A stretch of 64,000 nucleotides of DNA from Apostichopus japonicus. Taxonomy: Eukaryota > Echinodermata > Holothuroidea > Aspidochirotida > Stichopodidae. The stretch covers positions 2,661,001 to 2,725,000 of the forward strand of contig NC_092578.1 in assembly GCF_037975245.1 (NCBI RefSeq), in the 5' to 3' direction. A program made the translations under genes and the position numbers. A model generated the notes under the pieces. That model was not told the origin of the DNA, did not search any database, and saw only the letters and a program-made list of their open reading frames with translations. Numbering within the stretch: position 1 is the first letter of the stretch; each line of letters starts with the position of its first letter. This document shows positions 1 to 13,575 of the stretch, piece by piece.

Positions 1-1470
1 TCGGATGTAGTCATACCTGTAAAATTTTGTTCAGATTAAAGGAATGAAAACAATACTCTAAATGTTCAGTAAACTACATTTAAAATGTTTGATAAACTGA
101 CACAATCATTCTGTATGGTTAATTGTCAATCTAACGGACTGTTTCTTGTTGTTGTAGTTTGTTACCAATCTAAATAGACTGAATAATGCGTTGCATTGCA
201 CCTATAGTTGCATGCGAAATTGCAGAGAGTAACGGAACTGGTTGCGAAGATGCTATTATCGTTATGCATTGAGTTTTGATTATATATTATTAAGCTTTTG
301 TGACGTCAGAGAATTTGACGAGACAAAGTGGAATCAATTTTAAACGTCTGCAGGGATTACATAATCGTAAAAGCCAAATGTCCATATCATAGGATAAGTC
401 ATATTACTTTGCCGATTGGAAATGGCAGTGTACTTATGAACACCTCTTCCCCCACCACTCCCCCTTCTCATTTTATGAAGGCTACTATCACAATGAGGAA
501 TTTAAACGCACCATTGTTATCGTTCCTTGCGACCCCCTCTCGAAACCGATAAACCCAGCGCGCATTGCACCCTCTACACATTAACTAATAAACACATAGC
601 AATACCTACACACTATATGCAAGAAGGAAAAAACAAGAACATGAGCACTATATTCCCACCCCTCCATCCGTCTGTGGAAGAAAACTGAAGAAAAAAAAGA
701 CCCGTCTTTATCAAACCCTAAGTAAACAGTCTAAAGCCTTGATAATTAACTTATCATTCTATAAGCCGTCATGTTTCATTGTCATCGATATCACCATGAT
801 GATCTACACACACACACACACACACACACCCACACACATACGGACACACACAAGAAGAAGAAAAAAAACCCATGCAAGGCAGAGAGATAGAGAGAGTGCG
901 AACTTCCGTTTGAAACAAACGGATGTACGCCAAAGCCTAGTGAAGCGGTTAGCTTTGCATTCAGTCGGGGACTACACGAGATTCAAATTCATTCACCGAG
1001 ACGCAGTGCGTGTTCACCTTTGGTCGCCGATGACAGATCTGTCTTCTATTATTAATCTTTACCATCATAAACCTCCTGTGTTCATAGAGGGGATAATTTC
1101 AGAGTTCGAATCTCCAGTATAACTCTCTCTTTTTCTCTATCTCCACCTACGTGACTTTTGTTTTTGGCAGGAGCACACAGTAAGCTATCTCTCTCTCTCT
1201 ATTCTACGGATTTTCTCTACCTTCAACAAACTTTTTCTTGCTTTTTCTTTTTTTCAAACTGTTCCAAAGTTTTTTGGCTGTCTGTGTTGTGTACGGGGCA
1301 AGTCTCTCTTGAGATTGGAAAGACTTTCGTAGTCAAACCTATGAGCTGTCAGTGGAATTGTAATGTGGTTTCTATCCTGCTGCGTAGGTTTGAGACACTA
1401 ATTAAATTCAACTTAACTGCCCCCATACTGCTCTACAGCTGAGTTTTTTTTCTGGTTCTATTTTCTGCAG
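1..1470. other. upstream region of twist
   Basis: No protein-coding gene is recognised here. The stretch holds a CA microsatellite (about 806-852), a CT-rich tract at 1125-1250 and no clear TATA box. A pyrimidine-rich acceptor-like sequence ends in CAG at 1468-1470, so an untranslated leader exon could be spliced to the twist coding exon. Several short ORFs here look random or low-complexity. Confidence 0.4.
806..852. repeat. CA microsatellite
   Basis: Dinucleotide CA run, interrupted near its 3' end, about 0.9 kb upstream of the twist start codon. Confidence 0.9.
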
Positions 1471-1730
1471 GTGCGACTTGGAGTGGGTCTGTTGTGTTTG
1501 AGCCAAATCAGCGAGTCTGGCGGCCGGACGTCGCGGGTGCGCCGGCTGAGTACTACCACCACCGCAACCCACAGCACAGGGTTCCTCAACTAACTCCCTT
1601 CCACAGTCGTAGTTCTTGTGCCTTCGCGGAAACCCCATCTGAGTGCGTAACCTCCAGCAAGGTTTTCGATACAATCTGGAACACACAGTCTTCGACTGCA
1701 GTCTCCTTTCAGCAGTGTTCTAAAATTAAG

Positions 1731-2285
1731 ATGGAACCTAGAGAGTTTTCTCCTAGCAGTGACGGAAGCTATTCGGATTCTATGAGTTTGACGGGATCCG
1801 ATCTGAAACGGGATCCAGAATTGTCTCCAACAGCTTACGAAGACGACTTACAAAATCGTAAAAGGAAATATCGATCCTCGGACGGCGAAGATACAGAATC
1901 GCTTACGGGCGACGACACGGCGGGGAAACGCCGTAGTAGAGGCGGCAAGTGTAGACGGAAAGGTTCGCAAAGTTTTGACGACGTACAAAATCAACGCTGT
2001 ATGGCGAATGTACGAGAAAGACAACGTACACAGAATCTGAACGATGCATTTTCAAATCTAAGAAAAATTATCCCGACGCTTCCTTCAGATAAACTCAGCA
2101 AAATACAGACATTAAAATTGGCTTCGAGGTATATAGATTTTTTGTATCAAGTGCTGGGAAGCGACGAGAAAGATCAGAAGATGGCCGGTAGTTGTAGCTA
2201 TATGGCCCACGAACGGCTTAGCTATGCTTTCAGTGTCTGGAGGATGGAGGGTGCATGGAACAGTATGTCATCCTCAGAACGGTGA
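1731..2285 (+). CDS. twist: Twist family bHLH transcription factor
   Basis: Encodes a 184-residue nuclear DNA-binding factor of the Twist family, which controls mesoderm and mesenchyme programmes by binding E-boxes as bHLH dimers. The start is the first ATG in a frame that is open, without an ATG, back to about 1494. Residues 1-90 are acidic and serine-rich, with basic clusters (RKRKYR near 43-48, GKRRSR near 65-70). The bHLH domain is at 91-142: basic region MANVRERQR, then a helix 1/loop/helix 2 containing [21 protein letters not shown]-terminal WR motif (about 158-176, [17 protein letters not shown]) marks Twist rather than Hand, Paraxis or Dermo-unrelated bHLH proteins. The residue before MANVRERQR is Cys, where many Twists have Val. 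The whole CDS is in one exon, as in vertebrate twist genes, and a splice donor follows the stop by 28 bases. Identification is near certain. Confidence 0.96.
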   Translation: MEPREFSPSSDGSYSDSMSLTGSDLKRDPELSPTAYEDDLQNRKRKYRSSDGEDTESLTGDDTAGKRRSRGGKCRRKGSQSFDDVQNQRCMANVRERQRTQNLNDAFSNLRKIIPTLPSDKLSKIQTLKLASRYIDFLYQVLGSDEKDQKMAGSCSYMAHERLSYAFSVWRMEGAWNSMSSSER

Positions 2286-2313
2286 CAGGAACATGTCTCC
2301 TCCGATATGTAAG

Positions 2314-2321
2314 GTAAGAGA
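2314..2321 (+). other. splice donor after the twist stop codon
   Basis: AAG followed by GTAAGAG is a consensus donor 28 bases after the stop codon. It implies an untranslated second exon, the same arrangement as the two-exon vertebrate Twist1 gene. Confidence 0.6.
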
Positions 2322-4200
<1,879 letters not shown>

Positions 4201-4204
4201 ATCA

Positions 4205-4453
4205 CTATTCGATGAATGAAAAAAAAAAAGTTAAGAAATATAGAAAATAGTTTGCTTTCTTAAAGGTGGGATCGCTCGTAATTTCCTCGTAAATTCTGTC
4301 CTTCACACCACCCGATTCAAAAATAATATCAATACTACCCTCTACCGGTTCGTCGCTGTTGTCTCGTAATTTCTCAGCAATCCAGTATTTACGGCTAGTA
4401 AGCAATAAACGGGTTCGGTTACTTGAACGGTGGCCTTGGCGAAATTCCTGCAT
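4205..4453 (-). CDS. unrecognised 82-aa ORF, uncertain
   Basis: Minus-strand ORF from an ATG at 4453 whose first 68 residues look like ordinary soluble protein (charged, containing RKYWIAEKLRD and FESGGVKDRIYEE). The last dozen residues are a low-complexity phenylalanine-rich tail encoded by AT-rich DNA. I recognise no family. It could be an exon or a decayed coding fragment; no convincing splice partner was found. Two short inverted repeats lie just 5' of it (4475-4502 and 4653-4688). Confidence 0.22.
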   Translation of the reverse strand: MQEFRQGHRSSNRTRLLLTSRKYWIAEKLRDNSDEPVEGSIDIIFESGGVKDRIYEEITSDPTFKKANYFLYFLTFFFSFIE

Positions 4454-4474
4454 AGTTTCTTGTCTGTGGCAGTA

Positions 4475-4502
4475 CAGGGAGTTGTTATGGAACAACTCCC
4501 TG
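4475..4502. repeat. perfect 12-bp inverted repeat
   Basis: CAGGGAGTTGTT, 4-base loop, then its exact reverse complement. An imperfect palindrome of similar style (CAGGGCGCTGCTA against TAGCAGCTCCCTG) follows at 4653-4688. Confidence 0.8.
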
Positions 4503-4699
4503 GTCAGTAGTATGCGGTATTACGCCGCGTTTTCGTGTGTGTTGTGTGATACAAAACTCTGTGCTTTGTTTTACGTTCAGAACTTTTCACAACTAATGGG
4601 CTGTACAGTATAGGTTACGGTCGAGCTTTGCATCAGGCGTAATAGTTCGACCAGGGCGCTGCTACTCTAGGCTCTAGCAGCTCCCTGCTTTTACTCTTT

Positions 4700-6340
4700 T
4701 AGGCCTACATGGTGAGCAGTCGACGTCAAGAAACAGCTCAAAAAACTATAGTTATGAACTTTATGTCTGATTTACGCTGACTGGTGTCACAAAAAGACAA
4801 ACGCGAATGAGTGAAAAATATGACTGAAGTGATTACAAAATTGGGTATCAAACGTAAAGTCAAGTCCGTCATGTGTGAATAATTGGTATTTCAGCCAATA
4901 TAGGTATTAATTATACATAAACAGAGTCACAGCTTACATTGTATTTTATATATAAATTTTAGTTATATATCAGGAGGGTAAGACAAAACATTTTATGTCA
5001 TATACCATATATAGATAAAAATGTATATTTAATTATTTTTGGACTCCTGGCAACGGGCCCTTTAGGCGATCACAGAGCACTTGCCCTAGCTGCACCCCGT
5101 CCTCCTAACCGGTGCACGTAAACCCTGTCCTTGCACCCCTTGACCCGAATTAAAAAATAACGAAACTTGAACGGAAAAGGGAAGGAAAATACGTTGCCAT
5201 AAGGGGCGGCTCCACCCTCTTTAGAAAGGATTGGCAAAAAGGGAATAAGTACATGAACAATAAACTAATAGTTATTTCCATTGAAAAGTGTCTCGCTGAG
5301 CATCGGCCGTCAAAGCAAAAAACTTTTTTTCCTAAATCACGTCAGTGTATTGCTTTCCAGCGTACTGTACTCCCAGAATTGACTCTCCTGCTTCTTGTTC
5401 CGAACAGCTCCCAACGAAATGCCAAAAAGTCGGCAACGGGGTTGGGGTGGGTTACCCAGCTCCACCATGGGGCACCTCATCTCGACTGACTCGAATTACA
5501 ACTCGAAACTTTAACTGAAATTGGATTGAATTAAAAAAAATATATACTAGCTGTCTGCATGGATCATACTATCTATACTATTGTGTAACCATATAGGCGT
5601 ACAGGCTCTATATAGTCAACCAGGAGAGACTGGGGGAAGCTTTTTTTCTTGCCACAGAAAATTAAACATTGCCCGGAAGTTCCTAGCATGATTAATTCAT
5701 TTCAAACTTCGACGGCAATGAAGGACAAAGAGAACCATATAGGCCTATGTCTGACTATAAGATCATTGAACCATCAGGAACAACTCCGAATAATCTTCCA
5801 TTTGCCGATTCATTACACTGGGAATAAGGGGTGGGGGTGGGGCTTTCCATTTGATCCGCAAGTATATTGAATGGTCACCACAACAAGGGTGTATAGCTTG
5901 GGACTAGCACGGGGAGACTTGTCAACCTTGTGAACTTTTTTGGGGTGAGATGCGGGGGGGGGGGGGGAGTTGGCAAACTAAAACATACAGGGTAAACAGA
6001 GGGGAGGAAAGAGGTCAAAAAAGAAAGAGTGAAAGACAGATGAAGGGATGGAGGAAGAAAGTAAAGAAAATGTGGAGATGGAGGCTATGGGTAGAGATAG
6101 ATATGATATGAAAGTACAGAGAAAAAAAAACCAAGAGCAGAAAAATGGAGATCACTGGGATACTGTCAAATACACAAGAAGAATATACAATCTAAATACT
6201 GGAATTAAATAATGCACAACATAAATACAGCTTTATGACATCAACAAATCAAAGGGGAAAGATATAATGTTTCAAGGATGCTGGAAAATAAGACACAACA
6301 GAAGATGGTTATGGTTTCTGATCTATTAGGCTTCTTCTCT
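4700..6340. other. no gene seen
   Basis: AT-rich DNA with purine-rich blocks (5990-6150) and a poly-G run near 5954. No protein homology is recognised in any frame. Confidence 0.4.
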
Positions 6341-6346
6341 CTACTG

Positions 6347-6480
6347 CTACCAGGATGTAAGAGACCACAGGGACTCGCACAACTCTTTAAGTTGTGATGA
6401 CCTCTGACCCTTACTATGCCTAACTGTTATCTTGCCAGGAAATAAATACACCAGTGCATGAGAGGAGGTGAGAGACAGGA
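6347..6480 (-). CDS. uncharacterised gene, exon 3 (last)
   Basis: Follows an acceptor ending TCAATCAG on the minus strand. Entry phase matches the single base left by exon 2, and the frame runs 44 codons to TAG at 6347-6349. The weakest junction of the model, because the polypyrimidine tract is poor. Confidence 0.5.
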
Positions 6481-9400
6481 CTGATTGATCGTGTCGATAG
6501 GGGTACATGTGATTCAAGAAGATAGATGTAAAGATTAGCATCGTTTGGACACTTCAAATGGGACCCCCTCCCCACCCCCCACCCACACCCTCCCCCACGT
6601 TCAAATCATATCCCCTCCTGGCAACGGAAATGAACACCAGTATAAATAAACCGATACAGCTATTTATACACGCTGTGCGTGTAGGCCTATATACAATAAT
6701 ATAAAGCTGGCCATTCTCTGATTGTTACTCCTTGATTGAATTTCCCCAACCTTGCCCACCTTGACTTAGAGGGTGGCCAAGCTCCTGATTTACAGTCATA
6801 GCTACTATCGAACAAAATGGACGAAAGCAATTTATCTCAATCTGGTGATGCAGATGTATCATTAGCTGCTAATCCAACGTTTGTGAATGTCACACAACCT
6901 GTCAACACAAGTCTGGGAAAAGTGCTTGCCCCTGCCATATGTATGATCTCTTTTGTTCAGGATCATGTAAATGTGGCAATGTGTATTCGTATAGTCTGAG
7001 GTTTCTCTCCCATGCTGCTCCATATCTAATCCTACTGGTGACATTGGACAGAACATTGGCAGATGGCTTCTTGAGAGGTGTTGAAGTAACTGGATCAGGA
7101 GTATCTGTAGAGATTACATAAAACAATAGTTACTAGATTGCAAGTATCCTGCTATAGCTTCTATGGCTGTGACTAAAAATATACAGTACCTTTTGTTTAG
7201 AACTTATCACACTTATGCAGCACTGGAAACTGATATTTCAATTTAAATGGTGTCATTGAGTTTAGAGGACATTGAAGTTACAAGTATGTTGGTGAAACCA
7301 AGACCACCCTCAAGAAGCAGTTCTAGTCACAAGTCAATACCATGAAAATGGAGACTCCAGTAGGGGAACACTTTCAGCTCCCCAATCATACCATTAAAGA
7401 CATGTCCCAACAGGTAACTAACTTCGTAGACTAACCATCTCAGACACAGTACACCACAGCAGAGATAGAGAGAGTGGACGGAGTGCCCTAGCACCATTCA
7501 ACTGAATGGGCTCAATATACAGGAAGGACATGACTAACTTTATCCTGCTCCATCTCTGTATTCTGCTATAGTTTATTTGCCCTCTCTCCTTACTTAATCC
7601 TCGCTTTGTACTCCACAGTTTATCTAAATACCTCTGCTTTCACTGACTCCTTTTGTTCAATACACCATTAACTTCTTTCTTTGTGTTCACCATGTCCTCT
7701 CTGCTCCAGGCTCTATTGTGTCTCTTTAATTTACTGTTACTAGTCAGTTTGCCTCTAAAGAAGATCCTGATAATATCAGGCCCACTTACTTTTATAAATT
7801 CTCATACACATGTATGCTTTTTAGTGGATGAGCAATATGCTACCATCTTTTTCTTTTCTTTTGGAATTTAATGAGAATGAAATTGTATTATTTTTCTGAT
7901 CACACCAGATCAGATAAGATTAGCACTGCTCTTCCAGTCTGTAATTCATGCAAGGATAAACATATAAATTTACCTTCTCCTTCCTGAGTGTCAACTGATC
8001 TTTCTGTGGTGACAGCCGCTGAGAATGCCTCTGTTTGACTTTCAGCATCTTTCCGGAAAAGATGCATTTGAAACCTATACAATGAAACAAAAAAAATTGT
8101 CTGTAAATCATATAACTGAAATAGTAATTTTACTGTACACCCCAAGCTTAATTGTATGCGTAATGAATCTGGTAATGACCAAATCATTACAAACATACAT
8201 GTTTTTATCATACCTACCCAAGAAAAAATATGAAAGAGAAAAGTAACAAACAAACACTTAGGCAGATTTCAATAATAACATATTGTTAACCCACATTGAT
8301 TTAAACCCAGATAAGGATGAGATATTCTTTCATACTCTTCTTCAACATATCCATAAACCGCGGTACCTTTCAAGAATTGTAAGGATAATTTTGTGTTGCC
8401 CAACTGCTTGCCCAACAACTTGAGCTAACATGTCAATGTAAAATTTACTATGTAAACTTCCTGTCTTAGTGAACTGATTGGTTTCATATCGCTAAAAGAT
8501 GTCCAGTCTTTTGATCAAAGTTTGATGTACACTCATTATTTACCTACTGTGTAAACTTCCTGTTTATGTGAGCAGTTGGTTTCATGAGTGAGAATTGAGA
8601 TGCTAGCTTACTCCATGACACCATTGTGAAAAATTCCTGTTTACATGAATAGCTTGATTTCAGACTACCATTAATTTAACGCTAGATTACTCTCCACAAG
8701 AGATAGTTTCGGCCACCAAATTTAATAGATATTATAAATTTTTGAACACTAAACATCAGATCATTCACAAGAAGCTGAACAAAAACAAGCATAGTACTGA
8801 CTATATATAAAAAATATGATAACTTAGCGCAGCATCATAAAGTATGAGCATCAGGCCTACACAAAAAAAACTGGTACTTTCTTACCTCCAGGCATGGCTA
8901 TATAAAGGTTTATAAAGGTATAGCTATATGTACTAATATGGTCCCTCAATTTGTGAGGCTAATTTACCTAATTTCTTGCATAGCAGTTGGGTTCCTTCAA
9001 AAATCCCAAACACAGAAATGTACACATGATTGCTGGAATATTGGACAGACAGTCAGTAGATAACAGTATAACACCCTGTTGCCCACATGAACCATTAAAA
9101 CTTGATTGCATATATGCTGGCTGTGGCTGACCTTAGAAAAACATAAGGTCTAGTTGCATACGCAGCGGTGTGAAAACATGTGAATCAGTTAGTAGTGATT
9201 CTAAATTATTTATGTATAGTAGATGCATTATTTTTATAGGAAAAATTGCAGGTTCATGTGGTTGTACTTGTACAGCACAGTAGGCCTTCCTCACTGGTGT
9301 ATATTACAAAATTAGGGAATACAGTTACTATGAACACTAAATTCAGATACTTATTACTAATACTATAGGCCTTAGTCCTATGTTATATGCCTAGTTAATT

Positions 9401-10758
9401 ATGACTGGGCATAGGTGAGGCTTTTCTTTCAAATGCTCATTCACAAGAATTATTCCTCAAACAAGGACAGCTGATAACAATTTAGAACCTGGAGGGGTGG
9501 GGATGAACAGATCACCTAGGCCTAGTGGTTAGAAAATATATTTCCATCAATTTGTTGAGGCAAAAAAACAGTTTACTTTTTGGTGATGAGAAGGCCCAGC
9601 TTTCCATGGCATAAATATGAGGAGTGAAACTAAAGACCCCCAGTCCCTGTCAGTCTTCTTTAGGAAGGATATTTTAATTTTTAACTGTATACAGTACAAA
9701 GTGGCTATTCTTACGACTAGTTGTAAGAATAATTTCCGACTACGCATGGGCAGTTGCTATTTTTATGATTAGGAGTACTAATTTTACGACGAGGAGTAAC
9801 AATAACTTCCGGTTAGGGTTAGGATTGAGGTTTAGGGTTATGTTTAGGGTTAGGGTTACCCCTACTACATGCGCAGTTGCTTTATTTACTTTACTGCACT
9901 TGAATTTGCCTTTGTCGTAAGAATAGTTTATAAATAATTGTTACGACTAGTAGTCGTAAGAATAGCCACGGCCTATACAGTATCCTCATGACAAGCATTC
10001 ACAAACAGTGATGATGATGACTCAGTAATACAACTTACTGCTATTTTGTGCTAGGATAAGTATGATAAGGTTAGCATACGCTAGGTCCATTGGAAAAATA
10101 ATGAATGATAGGCCTAGTTACAAAGCCTAGGCTCATCAAATCATGTATGTTACAAATACAATAGCATAGACACTGCAAAGTTCGAACACCTAAGCCTTAA
10201 AATACCCCAAAAACTATCTTCATTTTATTGACAGATATGTACGTACATACTTGCGCACGGGTCATTTTGGAGAGGAAATAACTGTAGCTTCCTAGTTTTT
10301 AGTGATATTGGCTTTCGCTTGTAGGTTATCATGGTGAAATTGTGTATTTCTTAGGGGTGTCCGAACTTTGCAGTTTTCTGTACTTCGCAATACTGACAGT
10401 TACCTAGGACAATACCCTGTAGTACTACTATGTACTAGTATTACCCTATACAGTTTTAGCCTAGCTTAGCAAATCATTACCTTTTTGTGTGATCCTGAAG
10501 CAAATGTTCTGCGAAATCTGCGTTGCTAACAGAAGTCAATTCGTGGACATGTTTGTAGAGCTCTTTCTCCATTTGCCAGTTTACGTAGGAACGTAGAAGA
10601 TAGATCTTCGTGGCATCTCTTCGTCGCTGTTGTTCCTTTGCACTGCTGTTTTTGTCAGGTCCATGCAACAATGGCTTTCCTCTACTTGAACCTACGCTCG
10701 TTCCAGGATAAGGTCGTTTTCTTTCGCCCGATTCTCCTTGCCCTGATCCCTTTTCCAT
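6347..10758 (-). CDS. uncharacterised 170-aa protein, three exons
   Basis: A gene model built from three minus-strand exons: 10758-10481, 8074-7974 and 6480-6347. Each junction has GT-AG dinucleotides and the phases agree (278+101+134 = 513 nt, 170 aa plus stop). The product is hydrophilic, with no signal peptide or membrane segment. The N-terminus is Gly/Ser/Arg-rich and low-complexity; a basic helical stretch (EQQRRRDATK near 43-52) precedes a likely alpha-helical region ending in FAEHLLQDHTKR. Exon 2 carries an acidic/polar segment with AESQTEAFS, and exon 3 a C-terminal segment (HALVYLFPGKITVRHS then LKELCESLWSLTSW). I do not recognise the family. Exon 1 lies in a CpG-containing stretch, with a CACGTG E-box about 230 bases upstream (10985-10990). 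Extra or alternative exons between those listed cannot be excluded. Confidence 0.58.
6690..7280. other. intronic stretch, probable mobile-element debris
   Basis: Lies between exons 2 and 3 of the minus-strand gene. A plus-strand ORF (6817-6999, 60 aa, starting MDESNLSQSG) has a good Kozak context (ACAAAATGG) but matches nothing I recognise and ends without supporting splice evidence. It leads directly into the GIY-YIG relic, so it may belong to the same dead element. Confidence 0.3.
7285..7420 (+). pseudogene. GIY-YIG endonuclease relic, Penelope-like element
   Basis: Translated on the plus strand it reads YVGETKTTLKKQF, then an in-frame TAG, then TPVGEHFQLPNHTIKDM. This matches the signature of the GIY-YIG endonuclease found at the C-terminus of Penelope-like retroelements (Y(I/V)GET...L..RF followed by PVA.HF.LPGH). 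The stop codon and lack of a recognisable reverse transcriptase upstream make it a dead fragment in an intron of the minus-strand gene. Confidence 0.55.
7974..8074 (-). CDS. uncharacterised gene, exon 2
   Basis: Acceptor TTGTATAG after a T-rich tract; donor GGAGAAG/GTAAATT. The 101-nt exon is open in the frame continued from exon 1 and encodes the AESQTEAFS segment. Confidence 0.6.
8250..9690. other. intron 1 of the uncharacterised gene
   Basis: AT-rich with no recognisable coding potential. A short motif resembling TGTAAACTTCCTGT recurs near 8451, 8551 and 8626, a weak degenerate tandem repeat. Confidence 0.4.
9697..9973. mobile_element. MITE with 9-bp target duplication
   Basis: A 277-bp non-autonomous element with terminal inverted repeats of about 35 bp (GTGGCTATTCTTACGACTA at the left end; its reverse complement ends at 9969). 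It is flanked on both sides by the 9-base word TATACAGTA (9688-9696 and 9974-9982). Nine-base duplications are typical of Mutator-type transposons. The interior is not coding; it contains a degenerate run of TTAGGG-like units (about 9815-9862). It sits in intron 1 of the minus-strand gene. Confidence 0.75.
10481..10758 (-). CDS. uncharacterised gene, exon 1
   Basis: ATG at 10758-10756 in good context (ATCATGGAA). The frame is open for 92 codons to the donor CAAAAAG/GTAATG at 10480-10479. Confidence 0.62.
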
Positions 10759-10984
10759 GATTGTCACTATACTCTAGTCTAATCGAATGTATTTGTACGA
10801 AAATCGTACAGTATTCTTTACTCAAAAGGCACACAAACAACAAACTATCGCGTACGAAAATCCTTTGCGGTAAACAGCACAATAATCTGAAATGCTGTGT
10901 TATAACATTATGTGTGCATGGGTACGGGCTTGTTACGCATACGCTTGCCTGTGCTATTCACTGATCTAAATTTGCCACCGAGGT

Positions 10985-10990
10985 CACGTG
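10985..10990. promoter_or_regulatory. CACGTG E-box
   Basis: Perfect palindromic E-box about 230 bases 5' of the minus-strand start codon at 10758, inside the least AT-rich part of this region. Binding by a bHLH-Zip factor is inference. Confidence 0.35.
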
Positions 10991-10999
10991 AGTTTTCGG

Positions 11000-13430
11000 G
11001 GTCCCATTAAACCTCGCTGAAACCTCGAAAATGCCAGCGCCCTCTAAAAAAAGTCTACGAGCGATATCGCCTTTAATCGAAGTATCAAAATTATTTCTCG
11101 TATAAAGCATATATAATACGAACCATTGTCAAAAAATGTAAACTAAATGGATCGTTTTGTATTTTATACTGTCTAAAAACACAGCAAAGGTTTGGGGAAA
11201 TTATTTCGGGAATGAATTTGTTATACTCCATTAAAACAGTAAACAAAATAGTGGCATTGTTAATTAAAACATCAAACATATTTCTGGTATTATAATTATA
11301 TCTAGTAATGTTCTTAAAGCCTATATAGAATATGTTTTATATTTCATAATTTTTCTTCTAATTCTGCAATAATTTGACTTGAGCATAGAACTATAGTTTA
11401 AAAAAAAAAATGGACATTTGTCAAATTTATTCATATATCCGAATCTGGCATTTTGTCTTTACTCCTCTCACCAATGAACGATTTATTTTTATAGTTCTCT
11501 AATGACAAATGATAACCATTTACTGTCCAAAGTTGCCAACCGAGTATTTAGTGAACTTAATAATAATTAATTGCTCACACAAACAAATTAACACACGACA
11601 AACAAAGAAGTAAACAAACAAAAATTAACAAGCAAGCCAATTGGAACAATTATTTCTATCATATGCAATGCTATAGGCTGTTAGAAAGAGCCCTCATGTT
11701 CCAAATGTTGTTAGAGATACAATTTTCAGCTCGTAATGGTAATCTTTCAAGGAATTTCGGAGACAGGAAAAATATTTTTGCCTTCACTTTTGAGCAAATG
11801 AATCTCTGTCGCATCCGTTGTATTGTGAACCTGAGATTCAAAGGCAACGTATACACAAAGTGGACCATTCTGTACTTGTTGGTTATATAAAACCTACAAA
11901 CTGTTGCTATCATGAATTGAAGTATTCTAGGAGTATAGACTCTAGGTATCAGGGTCATAAGGAGTCACATCACACTCTATCAATTTTTCTCTCTCATTCC
12001 TCCGAGGACTAGTATAATTTTCAACTTAGTTCTATTTTCACTCGAAGAAAAAGAGAAAGAAAAAAACAGAATAAAAGTAGATTAAGTAATCTATATTGGA
12101 AATTACTTGTCTAATTGGATCTCTCACCGCCACAGAAGTGGCCGACATTGACTTTTTTTACTACTTTTATACTTTTATTTCAAATATTTCTTTCTGAAAA
12201 GCTTGCCGGAAATATGACTTTTTGTTTTTTTGTAAAACAGTTGAACAATTTCTTTCTTGGATTTGCCCACTCATTAAGGCTAAATCTCCTTAATCCTTGC
12301 TTCGTCAACACCGCGTATACCGCCTTTGTCAGGAGTGAACCAACCACAACCCTGACTCTGGGTTTTGTTTTAGTCGATGTTTAGGATTTCTTTCGTCGAT
12401 GTCTTTTTCCTCCGGCGGTTTCTGATCCCTTCAAACTATAGGGAGTTTTAACTCCCTGATCAAACCTGCCCAGAGAGTTCACATGGCAATTCCATGTCAA
12501 CAGAGAGTATATACAGAACACTGGTTCCACGAATGATGGAATGAACAGGCTACAGATACGACATTGCAAGGAGACGTTTGATGTACAGGTTTATGTGTAG
12601 GTGTGAGAGGGTGGTGACCCAAATGTATTATAATACCACGGTCGAAGGGATTCAAATATCTTGGAGGGGGGGTGGGGGAGGGGGAGAGGAGAGACCTTAT
12701 TCACAAGCTGACACAATTTAATCATTTGAATAATTTAATCATTGAATCACAATTGAATCAGTTTTTGAAATATTTTTGAAGAGCCGCCCCTTCTCAGTCG
12801 CCTATGGAAAACGTGACCCCTGAAACTACAGTGAGACTGCACGTCTTTTGGCTTAAGTAAAGACCTATCGGTTTGGAGGCCTAAAACCGGTTTTAACCGA
12901 AATAACCGATTTGCATGATTGGAAACCCTTGCCCCTTCATCTCGCACCCCCCTCCCCCTGTACAGAACTTGACCTCACCATGCTGGGAAGAAATAGAGTT
13001 TTCAACCATCCCTGCTATATGAAAGTTGGAGAACAGACAGTGTGGGAGGGGGTTGGGAGATTGAGAGGGAGGGGAGGAGGGATGTCTGTATTATTTATCT
13101 TCCCTTTAACATGTAAAATACATAATTAGATACCCCTATGATCATATGGTATAAAGAGAACACAAATGCAACATTAACTGAGAAGAAGTACTGTAGGTAA
13201 CACATGCATGGTAGGAGGATTATTGCAAACAGAATTTTCTCTTGACTTTGAATGAAGATTCGAAAAGCAATACTATAACCTTGTGTTAATTAGATTCAAT
13301 AAAATTAATAAATGGAGAGGCCATACAAAGCCCATGAGCTTAAAGTGGCAGTATATATTCCAGCCGATCGAAAGGCACAAGGCCATATAGTGTACAGTAT
13401 ACATGTGCATCCATTAATGTAGATGGCAAC
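11000..13430. other. no gene seen
   Basis: AT-rich DNA with poly-purine blocks (12660-12690) and scattered short ORFs lacking domain character. A small inverted repeat built on GGGAGTT/AACTCCC lies at about 12440-12455. Confidence 0.4.
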
Positions 13431-13431
13431 G

Positions 13432-13531
<100 letters not shown>

Positions 13532-13575
13532 GTGTGGGTGTATATATGTGTGTATATGTAGTTATGTGTGTGTAT

